Assembly (NCBI RefSeq): GCF_001423245.1
Contig: NZ_LMOH01000012.1
Location: 64,518 to 128,517, forward strand
Source of the DNA: Aureimonas sp. Leaf324
GTDB taxonomy: Bacteria > Pseudomonadota > Alphaproteobacteria > Rhizobiales > Rhizobiaceae
Direction of reading: 5' to 3'
Length of the DNA: 64,000 nucleotides
Positions 52,273 through 61,510 of the stretch are shown one piece after another. The notes beneath the pieces were generated by a model that was given only the letters and a program-made list of their open reading frames with translations, was not told where the DNA came from and searched no databases. Positions within the stretch are counted from its first letter, which is position 1; every line of letters starts with the position of its first letter. Made by a program: the position numbers and the translations under genes.

Positions 52273-53613
52273 CTAGACTTCTAGTGTCGCAATCGACGAC
52301 TTCAGAGGCCCTGTAGCCTGTCCCTCCCCGGCTGCCTGGCGCAGTCGGGCGTTGCGGGTCTCAGGCACGAACTGAACCGCCACGACGCCCATGATGGCCA
52401 CGGCGATGACATAGAAGCCGGGTGCGATCGGCGTACCGAAATACCCGACCAGCCACGCCGCGATCAGAGGCGTCGTGCCTCCGAAGATGGCGACCGTCAG
52501 CTGATAGGAAACCGCATGCCCGGTTGCACGGAACGACGTCGGGAAGAACTCCACGGCAGCAGCGAAGGAGGCCCCACCGTAAAGCCCGATGCCGATGCCG
52601 ATCAGCATTTGCCCGACGAGCGCTCCGGTGAAGGTGCCGGCCGACGCGAACTGTAGGGCCGGATAGGCCGCGCACGCGATCCACAGGGCTCCAGCGGTCA
52701 GCACCGGCTTGCGCCCGATACGGTCCGCCATGAACCCACCGACCACTAGGAACATCGACAGGACGAAGACGGCGATCGCGTTCGAAGCAAGCGCGGCATT
52801 CGCGTCCAGGCCAGCCTGTCGGACGAGGAAGGTGTACATGAACCCCAACAGGAGATACGAGCCGACGGTCTGCACAGGTTGGATCAGGAGAAGGTAGAGC
52901 ATCGATCGAAGGCTGGCCCGACGATCCTCGCGCAACTGATGCGCGTCGCTCGTCCGCTTGGCCTCGACGTACTCCTTCGGCTCCTCGAGGTTACGGCGCA
53001 TCCAGAACCCGACGATGCCTATGAGGCCGCCCAGGATGAATGGGAGACGCCAGACCCAGTCCGAGTAGATCTCGGGCCCGGCGGCGAACTGCAGGACGGC
53101 GAGCATGATCGCGACGAAGGCGTTCGGCAGGTGACCGAAGAACCACACGACGCCGACCCAGAAGCCGCGCTTGTCGTCCGGCGCGGACTCCAGGATGTAG
53201 CTCGTGGCACCGCTCGTCTCGCCGCCCATCGCGAAGCCCTGTAGCAGTCGACAGAAGGCGAGCAGGATAGGTGCCGCGATCCCGATCGTCGCGTAGGTCG
53301 GAAGAAAGCCGATCGCAGCGGTCGCGCCGGCCATGAGCCAGATCGTGATCGAAAGGATCCGCACGCGCCCGATCCGGTCGGCAAGATACCCGAAGAACAA
53401 TCCTCCGAGCGGACGTGCGAAGAAGGCGACCGCATAGACGGTGAAGGTGCTCAGGATTGCGGCCTGAGGACTCGACGAGTGGAAAAAGTGCGTGGCGAGG
53501 ATCGGGACCGAGAACCCGAACACCGCGAAGTCGAAGATCTCGCCGAATTGGCCGACCGAGGCCGCCCCGATCTTCTTGCGATTACCCGACAGGGTATCTT
53601 CAGTATGCGCCAT
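52273..53613 (-). CDS. MFS transporter, metabolite:H+ symporter (MHS) type
   Basis: A 446-residue, twelve-segment transporter. MHS/sugar-porter signatures are visible: GQFGEIFDFAVFGF near residue 22, RPLGGLFFGYLADRIGRVR near 67, GFAMGGETSGATSYILE near 126 (the MHS variant of the inter-domain loop), and ADRIGRKPVL. Relatives (KgtP, ShiA, ProP) import organic acids or osmolytes with protons. It precedes the alcohol dehydrogenase at 53698 on the opposite side of the gap and is read on the same strand, downstream of it; the cargo is probably an organic acid. Confidence 0.9.
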   Translation of the reverse strand: MAHTEDTLSGNRKKIGAASVGQFGEIFDFAVFGFSVPILATHFFHSSSPQAAILSTFTVYAVAFFARPLGGLFFGYLADRIGRVRILSITIWLMAGATAAIGFLPTYATIGIAAPILLAFCRLLQGFAMGGETSGATSYILESAPDDKRGFWVGVVWFFGHLPNAFVAIMLAVLQFAAGPEIYSDWVWRLPFILGGLIGIVGFWMRRNLEEPKEYVEAKRTSDAHQLREDRRASLRSMLYLLLIQPVQTVGSYLLLGFMYTFLVRQAGLDANAALASNAIAVFVLSMFLVVGGFMADRIGRKPVLTAGALWIACAAYPALQFASAGTFTGALVGQMLIGIGIGLYGGASFAAAVEFFPTSFRATGHAVSYQLTVAIFGGTTPLIAAWLVGYFGTPIAPGFYVIAVAIMGVVAVQFVPETRNARLRQAAGEGQATGPLKSSIATLEV

Positions 53614-53697
53614 AGTCTCCTCCCAGTGGCGTTGCGATAGGTTCGTGCGATCGCGTCCGCTTCACTCCCGCGGACGGTCGAGCACTAGCGGAAAGGT

Positions 53698-54729
53698 TCA
53701 GAAGACGAAGACGCCCTTCCCGCCCGCCTGGGCATCGAAGTGTCGATAGGCCTCCTCGGCCTGATCAAGCGTCCATCGATCGGTGAAGAGGCGGTCGAGG
53801 TCGAGCCCACGCGACCTGACGAAGTCTGCGCAGGCCTTCTGCCCGACGGTCGACATCGTATAGGACGTCATCACCGTGACCTGCCGGTCCAGCAAAGCCC
53901 TCGTCTCGACGGTGACCTGACCACCGACACCGACCATGCACATGCGGCCCCAGGTCGCGATCGCCTTGAGAGCGGACATCGCGGCCTGCGGAGAGCCGGA
54001 GGTCTCGACGACCAGCGAGACGCCCTTGCCGCCGGTTAGGTCGTGCAGGGCCTCGGTCACGTCGGCGTTCCGAGGGTTGATGGTCTCGTCCGCACCGAAG
54101 CTGCGGGCGAGTTCGAGTCTGTTCTCGTCGAGGTCCACGGCGATCACTCTCGCACCTCGGGTCGCGGCGAGCAGCGTCGCGGAGAGGCCGACCGGCCCCT
54201 GCCCTAGGACGACGATGGTCTCATCCCCTCGCATCTGGGCTCTGTCGAGGGCGCCCCAGGCCGTGCCGGTACCGCAGGCGATCGCTGCACCCGCTTCGAA
54301 GCTGAGGTCGTCGTGCAGGGGCACCAGGGTCGCCGCTGCGACCTTCATGTAGGGAGCGTGTGCACCATGGGCGTTCGCACTGTAGGTGGTCCGCGTCACC
54401 GGCTCACAGAGCTGCGGCCAACCCGTGCGGCAGTGATCGCAGACCGTGCAGCCATGGTAGTGGTGCACCATGACCCGATCTCCGACCTTGGCGACGTGCG
54501 GAAGCACGCCTTGGCCGACGGCAGCGACGACGCCGGCCGGCTCGTGGCCGGCGATCATCCGAGCCTGCGTGGGAACGCTCGGATCGTGCGGAGCGCGGTA
54601 CCAGTGCAGATCGCTGCCGCACATACCCGAAGCCTTGATCTCGACGACGACCTCCCCGTGTCCGGGGGTCGGATCCTCGAAATCGGCGATCACGGTGCGA
54701 CGATCCCCCAGGAAGACCAGGCCCTTCAC
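53698..54729 (-). CDS. Zinc-dependent alcohol dehydrogenase (MDR family)
   Basis: A 343-residue MDR enzyme starting at GTG 54729 with GTGGAG ten bases ahead. It carries MCGSDLHWY and AGHEPAG catalytic zinc ligands, the structural-zinc series in GCTVCDHCRTGWPQLC, and the Rossmann GQGPVG. It closely parallels the enzyme at 13946-14974, including the VMVHHYHGC stretch and C-terminal KGVFVF. It is upstream of the MFS gene and carries a near copy of the shared operator 275 bp upstream (copy F). Confidence 0.9.
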   Translation of the reverse strand: MKGLVFLGDRRTVIADFEDPTPGHGEVVVEIKASGMCGSDLHWYRAPHDPSVPTQARMIAGHEPAGVVAAVGQGVLPHVAKVGDRVMVHHYHGCTVCDHCRTGWPQLCEPVTRTTYSANAHGAHAPYMKVAAATLVPLHDDLSFEAGAAIACGTGTAWGALDRAQMRGDETIVVLGQGPVGLSATLLAATRGARVIAVDLDENRLELARSFGADETINPRNADVTEALHDLTGGKGVSLVVETSGSPQAAMSALKAIATWGRMCMVGVGGQVTVETRALLDRQVTVMTSYTMSTVGQKACADFVRSRGLDLDRLFTDRWTLDQAEEAYRHFDAQAGGKGVFVF

Positions 54730-55003
54730 GAGACGAACTCCACCGGACGAAAGGAGATCGTCCCAAAGGACCCGATTGCGTGCGTGAGAGCTGGGGTGGT
54801 CACGATCCAAGACCCTGCTGGATCGGATACGGGGACTCCCCGTCGGGCGACGTCGTCGAATGAAACCACTGATCTGTTCACGGTGCACCTGGATTGCGAA
54901 TTGGCGCCGCGACGATGTCGTCGTCCAAAGCAGCGTCCTGGGCCAGATACTGACCACCGCCCCCAAGAGCATTCAAGCAACGATGCGGCTCAGAGGCCGC
55001 CGG

Positions 55004-55021
55004 CAATAATATCAGCTTATA
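55004..55021. promoter_or_regulatory. Shared operator near copy F (alcohol dehydrogenase)
   Basis: CAATAATATCAGCTTATA fits CTATM-N8-TTATM except for one base in the first half-site. It is 275 bp upstream of the alcohol dehydrogenase GTG, like copies B and D. It is weaker support than the other five. Confidence 0.45.
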
Positions 55022-55212
55022 TCTGATCTCGTCTCGAACCACGATCCGGGTTTCGACTACCGATACCTTCTGGTCCGCGAACGCTGGTCTGCCACGCCGA
55101 ACCCCGATGCTTCTCGAGCACAGCGCGGCAGACGACATCGTCGCAACCTCACCCTCGTAGGTAGGCCGGCGAGATGACTTGTCCTCATGCGAGGCGGTGC
55201 GACACGACGGTC

Positions 55213-55252
55213 GCCTCGACGGACGCCGAATTAACGGGCGTTCCGTCGAGGC
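55213..55252 (-). terminator. Terminator after paoC
   Basis: GCCTCGACGGA (55213-55223) pairs perfectly with TCCGTCGAGGC (55242-55252), with partial pairing continuing into the loop. A second small dyad GCCTGAG-CA-CTCAGGC overlaps the paoC stop at 55261. Together they lie right after the minus-strand operon's end. Confidence 0.75.
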
Positions 55253-55260
55253 CTGAGCAC

Positions 55261-57486
55261 TCAGGCCAGTTCCGGTAGTTTCTCGATCAACTTGTCCAAG
55301 GTGATCGGGTAGTGGCGTACGCGGATGCCCGTAGCGTTGTGGATCGCGTTCGCGACCGCTGCACCGACGCCGCACAGTCCGAGTTCGCCGACACCCTTCG
55401 CCTTCATCGGCGAAGAACGCGGGTCGGTCTCGTCCAGAAAGATCACCTCCTGATGTGGGATGTCCGCGTGAACTGGCACCTCGTATCCGGCAAGGTCGTG
55501 GTTGACGAAGAACCCGTGGCGCCTGTCGACCGCGAGTTCCTCCATCAGTGCGCCGCCCACCCCCATCGTCATGGCACCGATGACTTGGCTTCGCGCCGTC
55601 ACCGGGTTCAGGATTCGGCCCGCTGCGCAGACGGAGAGCATACGGCGCACGCGCACTTCCGCCGTGGCGACGTCGACGCCGACCTCCACGAAATGCGCAC
55701 CGAACGTCGACTGCTGCTCTGCATCCGTGAAGGCCGGATCGAACTCGATCCTGTCCTCCGCCACGATCTCGCCGTCGCTCGCGGCATCCGCGAGTCGGAC
55801 GGACCGATTGCCGGATCGGACCTCTCCGTCGGCGAACACCAGGTCGTCCGTCGAATTGAAGCCGAGCTTGCTCGCCACGGCCTCGCGCAACTTGACGCAG
55901 GCGGCGTAGACGCCAGCCGTCGACGAGTTGGCCCCGAACTGGCCGCCAGAACCTGCGGAGACGGGAAACGCGGAGTCACCTAGGTTCACCGCGACCCGCG
56001 AGAGCGGTACGCCCATCATCTCGGCGGCGGTCTGCGCGATGATGGTGTAGGAGCCCGTGCCGATGTCCGTCATGTCGGTCTCGACAGTCACGACGCCATC
56101 CGCGCCGAGCCTGACACGAGCGCCCGACGGAAGGGTGATGTTGTTTCGGAAGGCCGCGGCGACGCCGATGCCGACCAGCCACTGTCCATCGCGAACCCGG
56201 CCGGGCTTCGGATCACGGGCGGCCCAACCGAAGCGATCGGCCCCCTGTCGAAGGCATTCGACGAGCTGGCGCTGCGAAAAGGGCCGATCGGGCTTCATCG
56301 GGTCGACCTGCGTGTCGTTGATCACGCGGAACTCGATCGGGTCGATGCCGAGGCTCTCGGCCATCTCGTCCATGGCGATCTCGAGCGCCATCAGGCCCGG
56401 TGCCTCCCCGGGCGCTCGCATGGCGTTGCCTTCCGGGAGATCCATTTCGGCCAGGCGCATGGATGCCAGACGATTGCCACCGGCGTAGAGGAGCTTCGTC
56501 TGCGCCACCGCGGTCTCGGGATCGCCTCCGGACAGATTGCCGGAGGTGCTTTCGTGGGCGATGGCGCTGATCCTACCATCCCGGTCCGCGCCGATCCGGA
56601 TCCGCTGGATGGTGGCAGGACGATGCGTCGTGTTGTTCGGGATCATGGGCCGCGTCAACGCCACCTTGACCGGGCGCCCGACTGCCTTCGCACCCAGGGC
56701 CGCCAGAACGGCATCCGTCCGGAGGAAAAGCTTGCCGCCGAATCCACCGCCGACGAAGGGCGAGACGAGCCGTACCTTTTCCTTCGGCACGTTCAGCGTC
56801 GCCGCAAGGTCGGTCAGGCCCCAGTCGATCATCTGGTTCGACGTCCAGACCGTCAATTCGTCTCCATCCCACCGCGCCGTCGAAGCATGGGGCTCCATCG
56901 CGGAATGACTCTGATCAGGCGTCGTATATTCCTGATCGAGACGAACGGGAGCTTCGGCGAAGGCCGCTTCGAAGTCGCCGAACCTGTCTTCCGGCGGGGA
57001 CGCGCTGCCCTCCTCGCTGTTGCCTCCGACGATCGGTGCATCCGGCGCAAGCGCGGCCAGGTCGAAGCGCCCGTCCTGCCGCTCGTAGTCCACGCGAACG
57101 AGGTTGGCGGCTGCCCGTGCCTCCTCGAACGTACGGGCCACGACGATGGCGACGGCCTGATGGTAATGATCGATCTCGGGGCCGGCGAGCAGCTTGGCGA
57201 CGTTGAACTTGCCCTTGCCGAGGGGGCCGGCGGATTCCGCAGTGACGATGGCCAGTACTCCCGGTGCGCGTCGCGCCTCATCGAGATGCATGGCGGAGAT
57301 CCGCCCCTTGGCGATCGCGGAGCCGACGATGGAGCCGTAGGCGACGTCGGTTCCAACGTCGTGGCGCTCGTAGGCATAGGGCGCGGTGCCGGTGACCTTG
57401 AACCGTCCGTCAATGCGATCGAAGGGCTGGCCCACGACCTTCATGCGGTCGATCGGGTTCGTACCCGCGGGAGTATCGAACTTCAT
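55261..57486 (-). CDS. paoC: Aldehyde oxidoreductase molybdenum-binding subunit (PaoC-like)
   Basis: A 741-residue protein from ATG 57486, close to the length of E. coli PaoC (732). It has the xanthine oxidase-family molybdopterin layout: RIDGRFKVTGTAPYAYE, DQSHSAMEPHASTARWDG, VSPFVGGGFGGKLFLR, EAPGLMALEIAMDEMAE, DIGTGSYTIIAQTAAEMMGV and the C-terminal KAKGVGELGLCGVGAAVANAI with the active-site Glu. It oxidises a broad range of aldehydes with Moco-bound cytosine dinucleotide in known homologues. It is last in the operon paoA-paoB-paoC, 5 bp after paoB, and is exported with the Tat-tagged PaoA as a complex. Confidence 0.92.
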   Translation of the reverse strand: MKFDTPAGTNPIDRMKVVGQPFDRIDGRFKVTGTAPYAYERHDVGTDVAYGSIVGSAIAKGRISAMHLDEARRAPGVLAIVTAESAGPLGKGKFNVAKLLAGPEIDHYHQAVAIVVARTFEEARAAANLVRVDYERQDGRFDLAALAPDAPIVGGNSEEGSASPPEDRFGDFEAAFAEAPVRLDQEYTTPDQSHSAMEPHASTARWDGDELTVWTSNQMIDWGLTDLAATLNVPKEKVRLVSPFVGGGFGGKLFLRTDAVLAALGAKAVGRPVKVALTRPMIPNNTTHRPATIQRIRIGADRDGRISAIAHESTSGNLSGGDPETAVAQTKLLYAGGNRLASMRLAEMDLPEGNAMRAPGEAPGLMALEIAMDEMAESLGIDPIEFRVINDTQVDPMKPDRPFSQRQLVECLRQGADRFGWAARDPKPGRVRDGQWLVGIGVAAAFRNNITLPSGARVRLGADGVVTVETDMTDIGTGSYTIIAQTAAEMMGVPLSRVAVNLGDSAFPVSAGSGGQFGANSSTAGVYAACVKLREAVASKLGFNSTDDLVFADGEVRSGNRSVRLADAASDGEIVAEDRIEFDPAFTDAEQQSTFGAHFVEVGVDVATAEVRVRRMLSVCAAGRILNPVTARSQVIGAMTMGVGGALMEELAVDRRHGFFVNHDLAGYEVPVHADIPHQEVIFLDETDPRSSPMKAKGVGELGLCGVGAAVANAIHNATGIRVRHYPITLDKLIEKLPELA

Positions 57487-57491
57487 GGGCT

Positions 57492-58442
57492 TCAATTCCT
57501 CGCTTGCGTCATGACCGCAGCGAGCGTGCGCTCGGTCAGCGGGATCTTGAACGCGTTGTGCTCGGTGGGGCGTGCGCCGTCGAACAACTTCGCCGCGGCT
57601 GCGCCGGCCCCGCTTGTCAGGGCCGCATCGGCTTCCGAGACACGCCAAGGCTTGTGGGCGACCCCGCCGACGGCTACACGACCGGAGCCGTCGGGCTGTA
57701 TCACGGCGGCCACGGAGACCAATGCGAACGCGTAGGACGCACGATCGCGCACCTTGCGATACACGTGGGTCCCTCCAAGAGGACGAGGCAGCGTCACGGC
57801 GGTGATGAGTTCACCCGGCTCGAGGACGGTCTCGACATGCGGCGTGTCGCCAGGGAGGCGGTGGAACTCCGCGATCGCAATTGTGCGCGTCGCACCATCC
57901 GGCTTGACCGTCTCGATATCGGCATCGAGTACCCGCAGCGCGACGTTCATGTCCGAAGGATTGGTGGCGATGCAGGCGTCGCTGACACCGACCACACCGA
58001 GCTGTCGCGAGTACCCTTCGAGCGCCGAGCACCCAGACCCCGGCTGCCGTTTGTTGCAGGCCATGTTGGTGTCGTAGAAGTACGGGCAACGGGTGCGCTG
58101 CAGGAGGTTGCCGGCGGTGGTCGCCTTGTTGCGCAGCTGGCCGGAGGCGCCCGCCATGACGGCCCGCGTCAGGACACCGTAGTCGCGACGCACGCGCTCG
58201 TCGGCGGCCATGTTGGTGTTGCGCACGAGCGCACCGATCCGCAGGCCGCCCTCCTCCGTCGCCTCGATCCGATCGAGGCCCAGACCGTTGACGTCCACGA
58301 GATGCTGCGGCGTTTCGATCTCGAGCTTCATGAGATCGAGAAGGTTGGTGCCCCCGGCGATGAACTTCGCGCCGGGTTTTGCGGCGGCGGCGGCAGCTGC
58401 CTCCTGCGGGCTTGCCGCCCGTTCGAACGTGAAGGACTTCAT
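57492..58442 (-). CDS. paoB: Aldehyde oxidoreductase FAD-binding subunit (PaoB-like)
   Basis: A 316-residue protein (E. coli PaoB is 318). It has the FAD-binding [13 protein letters not shown] near residue 30, the [12 protein letters not shown] stretch and a [4Fe-4S] Cys set in [12 protein letters not shown]...GSGC near 120-140, a feature peculiar to PaoB-type subunits. CO_deh_flav_C follows from about 210. Its ATG overlaps the paoA stop (ATGA), so the two are translationally coupled. It passes electrons from the molybdenum site through its clusters to FAD. Confidence 0.92.
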   Translation of the reverse strand: MKSFTFERAASPQEAAAAAAAKPGAKFIAGGTNLLDLMKLEIETPQHLVDVNGLGLDRIEATEEGGLRIGALVRNTNMAADERVRRDYGVLTRAVMAGASGQLRNKATTAGNLLQRTRCPYFYDTNMACNKRQPGSGCSALEGYSRQLGVVGVSDACIATNPSDMNVALRVLDADIETVKPDGATRTIAIAEFHRLPGDTPHVETVLEPGELITAVTLPRPLGGTHVYRKVRDRASYAFALVSVAAVIQPDGSGRVAVGGVAHKPWRVSEADAALTSGAGAAAAKLFDGARPTEHNAFKIPLTERTLAAVMTQARN

Positions 58443-59074
58443 GCGGGCCTCCCGGCGACTTCGGTCATGGCGTCGGCAATGTTGGAGTAGGCGCCACAAC
58501 GGCAGATGTTGCCGCTCATGCGCTCGCGCATTTCGGCGTTGGACGGCTCGGGGGTAGCGGAGAGATCGGCGGTCACATGACTTGGAATACCCGCCTTCAC
58601 CTCCTCCAGAACGGCGACGGCCGAGACGATCTGGCCCGGCGTGCAGTAGCCGCACTGATAGCCGTCGTGCTTCACGAAGGCGTCCTGCATCGGGTGAAGT
58701 GCATCGGGTGTGCCGAGGCCCTCGATCGTCGTCACCTCGTCGCCCTGGTGCAGGACGGCGAGTGTCAGACAGGAGTTGATCCGGCGCCCGTTGACCATGA
58801 CGGTGCAGGCACCACACTGACCATGGTCGCAACCCTTCTTGGTTCCGGTCAGCGCGAGATGCTCGCGGAGCGCGTCCAGAAGCGTCGTGCGCAGGTCGAG
58901 GTCCATCTCGCGGCGCGTTCCGTTCACGGTCAACGTCACCTGCGAGCGGACGACCGACGCGGTGTCCGTGGTTTGCTGTGCCATCGCCACTCCCGGCAGT
59001 GCCGTCGAGGCGACGCAAGCCGATGCGCTCACCATCAGCTCACGGCGATTGAGTTCGAGGTTGGTCGTCTTCAT
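58439..59074 (-). CDS. paoA: Aldehyde oxidoreductase iron-sulfur subunit with Tat signal (PaoA-like)
   Basis: A 211-residue protein from ATG 59074, which has GGAG seven bases ahead (an ATG at 59086 is possible). The N-terminal [20 protein letters not shown] is a twin-arginine signal, as in E. coli PaoA, so the complex is periplasmic. Two [2Fe-2S] domains follow: [15 protein letters not shown] with INSC, then CGYCTPG and CRCG. It heads the operon and the palindromic region at 59179 is its probable promoter. Confidence 0.92.
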   Translation of the reverse strand: MKTTNLELNRRELMVSASACVASTALPGVAMAQQTTDTASVVRSQVTLTVNGTRREMDLDLRTTLLDALREHLALTGTKKGCDHGQCGACTVMVNGRRINSCLTLAVLHQGDEVTTIEGLGTPDALHPMQDAFVKHDGYQCGYCTPGQIVSAVAVLEEVKAGIPSHVTADLSATPEPSNAEMRERMSGNICRCGAYSNIADAMTEVAGRPA

Positions 59075-59178
59075 CGTGTTCTCCATCGCCGGAGCCCATG
59101 CCGCCCTTGATCCTCCCGCCGCGGCCTCGGTCGGGTTGCGGCGGACGTTTCCATGGAAGGAACGGCAGACTGCGATCT

Positions 59179-59192
59179 CCGATTATAATTGG
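59179..59192 (-). promoter_or_regulatory. Promoter/operator candidate before paoA
   Basis: CCGATTATAATTGG is nearly palindromic (12 of 14 bases) and contains TATAAT on both strands, about 105 bp upstream of paoA. It is an AT island in GC-rich DNA and may combine a -10 box with an operator. The rest of 59193-59348 looks empty. Confidence 0.45.
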
Positions 59193-59348
59193 TCTAAAGA
59201 AGGCTCAGGATTACCCCAGAAATTCGGGATGGTGTCATGAACCCAGCTTCTGAATCGCCCGGTTCCGAGTGATCCTCTGGCCCCCTCCTCTCGAGAACGG
59301 GAGAACCCATCTCGATCGGAGGGCGCACGGCAGGGCTCCGACAGTGGC

Positions 59349-60563
59349 TCAACGAAATCCTTCCAGTTTCACCGGCTGTTCCGCGGCTTTCCACGCCAGG
59401 ACTGCCATGCCAGCCGAAATGCACAGGAGGCCGGCGCTTAGGACGAAGGTGCTCCGGTACCCGTTCGCGTCGAACAGGAGGCCACCCACCGTCGCGCCCA
59501 GCGTGATGGCCAGCTGGATGATGGCGACCATCAGCCCACCGCCCGCATCGGCGTCGTCCGGAACGGTGCGCGTTAGCCAGGTTCCCCACGCCACGGGGGC
59601 CGGAACGCTGACGAGGCCCCAAATGCCGAGCAGGGCGGCGGTCGGGAGAGGTGAAGCACCGAAGACGATGAGCGCGACTGCGATGGACGCCATCGCGATC
59701 GGAATGGCGATCAGGACCGTGAACAGTCGGCTCTTCAGGATCGTCCCGACGATCGAGGTGCCGACCAGCCCAGCGAGGCCGATGGCCAGAAGGATGAGCG
59801 ACAGCATCGTGACGTCGACGCCCGTGACGGTCTCGAGAAACGGACGCAGATAGGTGAAGAGAGCGAACTGACCCGTGAAGAACAGGAAGATGGCCGACAT
59901 CCCATAGGCGACGGTGGAGCGGCGGAGGAGCTGGAACACGTTGCCCGTCCGTCTTTCGTTGGACCGAGGCGGCATTCGGGGCATCGACATGAACTGCCAC
60001 ACCATGGCTGCCGCTGCGAGCGGCACGACCACGCTGAACGTGCCACGCCAGCCGACGATACTACCAAGGAAACTTCCGAGAGGCGCGGCGATGGTCGCTG
60101 CCAGCGCGTTCCCACCGTTCAGAAGTGCAAGGGCCTTGGGAACGGCGTCTCTCGGCACGAGGCGCATGACGGTCGCGGTGGACATGGACCAGAAGCCCCC
60201 AATCGCCACACCCAACAGGGCACGACCGCCCATCATGATGACGTAGTTCGGGGCGATCGCGACGATCGCGCCCGATACGATCAGGAGCGATGTGAAGAAG
60301 AGCGTCACGGTGCGTCGGTCGTGCCGAGCGACGAGGGAAGAGCTGAACAGGCTGGTGAGAACGGCGAACACGCCGGAAATCGAGATGGCCTGACCGGCCT
60401 GGCCTTCGGTGATCCGCAGCGTGTCGGCGATCGGCGTCAGAAGGCTGACGGGCATGAACTCGGATGCGATGAGGACGATGACGCCGAGCGTCATCGAGAG
60501 GACTGCGCTCCACGCGATCGAGCCGCGGGACGCGGGCGCGTCACTCGAGATGGCGATGGACAT
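59349..60563 (-). CDS. MFS transporter, DHA1-type (sugar/nucleoside efflux-like)
   Basis: A 404-residue twelve-segment transporter from ATG 60563 with AAAGGTCAAGTC ahead; the longer frame to 60713 has no family character. Signatures: EFMPVSLLTPIADTLRITEGQAG near residue 35, ARHDRRTV, GRALLGVAIGGFWSM near 112 and the APLGSFLGSIVGWRGTF motif C region near 157. This is the AraJ/NepI-like drug:H+ antiporter-1 layout, suggesting export of sugars, nucleosides or drugs. It lies upstream of paoABC on the same strand across 274 bp and may be independent of it. Confidence 0.9.
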   Translation of the reverse strand: MSIAISSDAPASRGSIAWSAVLSMTLGVIVLIASEFMPVSLLTPIADTLRITEGQAGQAISISGVFAVLTSLFSSSLVARHDRRTVTLFFTSLLIVSGAIVAIAPNYVIMMGGRALLGVAIGGFWSMSTATVMRLVPRDAVPKALALLNGGNALAATIAAPLGSFLGSIVGWRGTFSVVVPLAAAAMVWQFMSMPRMPPRSNERRTGNVFQLLRRSTVAYGMSAIFLFFTGQFALFTYLRPFLETVTGVDVTMLSLILLAIGLAGLVGTSIVGTILKSRLFTVLIAIPIAMASIAVALIVFGASPLPTAALLGIWGLVSVPAPVAWGTWLTRTVPDDADAGGGLMVAIIQLAITLGATVGGLLFDANGYRSTFVLSAGLLCISAGMAVLAWKAAEQPVKLEGFR

Positions 60564-60849
60564 GACTTGACCTTTCGGTGTGGCCGTCGCGGCCATCGAA
60601 GGCAAGCGACGCAATGGACGCGAGCCTGCCGGATCGGTCGGCTCGGCTCGGCTGCACACGAAGTAGGCCTTCGACAGTCCATCGATTATCCGAGGATATC
60701 GGCATGTCGTCATGAACCAGTCTCATCAATCGTTGCGAGAAGGCCATTGCGGGCACCTGCCCTTCGCCTCCGACGTGCGTTCTCCCTGTCAATCGACGTG
60801 GATCGAAGGCGGCGCGTCGCTCGTCGACGCACCGCCCTCCGTGACTCGG

Positions 60850-61215
60850 TCAGAAGCTGTCGGAGCCCGGCACGATGGTGCCGACGCCGGCGGGTCCCGC
60901 CGTGTAGCTGGCACCCGGCGTGCCGGTGATCACGCTCATCACGGCGTCGCGCTCCGCCGCGTCGTCCACGGAGCGGGAACCGGGTACCAGGGCACCGTTC
61001 GAAGAGGTGGCGTTCGGAAAGCCGTAGATCGCCCGATCCGTGACAGTACCAACGTCGACTCGCGAAGCGGTTCCTTCGATCACGGACATGACGGCCGCGC
61101 CGTCACGGGCCCGCTCGTAGGTGTCGGAGCCGGGCACCACGGCTTGGGCGGCGGACATGGTGCCGAAGGAGGCGGCGGCGAGAAGGGCGGAGGCGATGAT
61201 GCGGGTCTTGGTCAT
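60850..61215 (-). CDS. Small secreted protein with VPGS repeats
   Basis: A 121-residue protein with a clear Sec signal peptide (MTKTRIIASALLAAASFGTMSAAQA) from ATG 61215, GAGGACAAG ahead. The mature part has three copies of a short repeat starting [VLI]VPGS: VVPGSDTYERARDGAAVMSV, LVPGSRSVDDAAERDAVMSV and IVPGSDSF at the end. I do not recognise the family. It is divergent from the two-component system across 295 bp and may be a target or a signal of it (inference). Confidence 0.75.
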   Translation of the reverse strand: MTKTRIIASALLAAASFGTMSAAQAVVPGSDTYERARDGAAVMSVIEGTASRVDVGTVTDRAIYGFPNATSSNGALVPGSRSVDDAAERDAVMSVITGTPGASYTAGPAGVGTIVPGSDSF

Positions 61216-61510
61216 GGTCTTGTCCTCGGTCGGGCCGCATGGGGCCGTTGGTTCAGGGAAGCCCGGAAGGCCTATCGGCTCGGATATGACCGGCTGGGTC
61301 GGTCGCTTCCCTGTGTTTGACGAGGATCATGCTAGCCGCGACCTGTCGCAGGGCTGTGCCGCGGTCGTCTGAAATTGTCCCAAAAGTGTATCGGGGACGG
61401 CAGTCGATCCAAAGCAACGGCCCGTCTTGCGACAAGTTGATACAGTTTTTGGCAGGCATTCCGAGTGTGGCCACTCTATACTCACTGACATCCCGTTTCG
61501 AGGCCACCGG

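Larger units (their letters stand above)
54730..55260. other. 531-bp gap: operator near copy and paoC terminator only
   Basis: Separates the alcohol dehydrogenase start from the end of paoC. Apart from the operator-like site at 55004 and the terminator at 55213, it carries no recognisable gene; open frames are Arg/Ser-rich and atypical. The alcohol dehydrogenase promoter must lie here. Confidence 0.5.
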
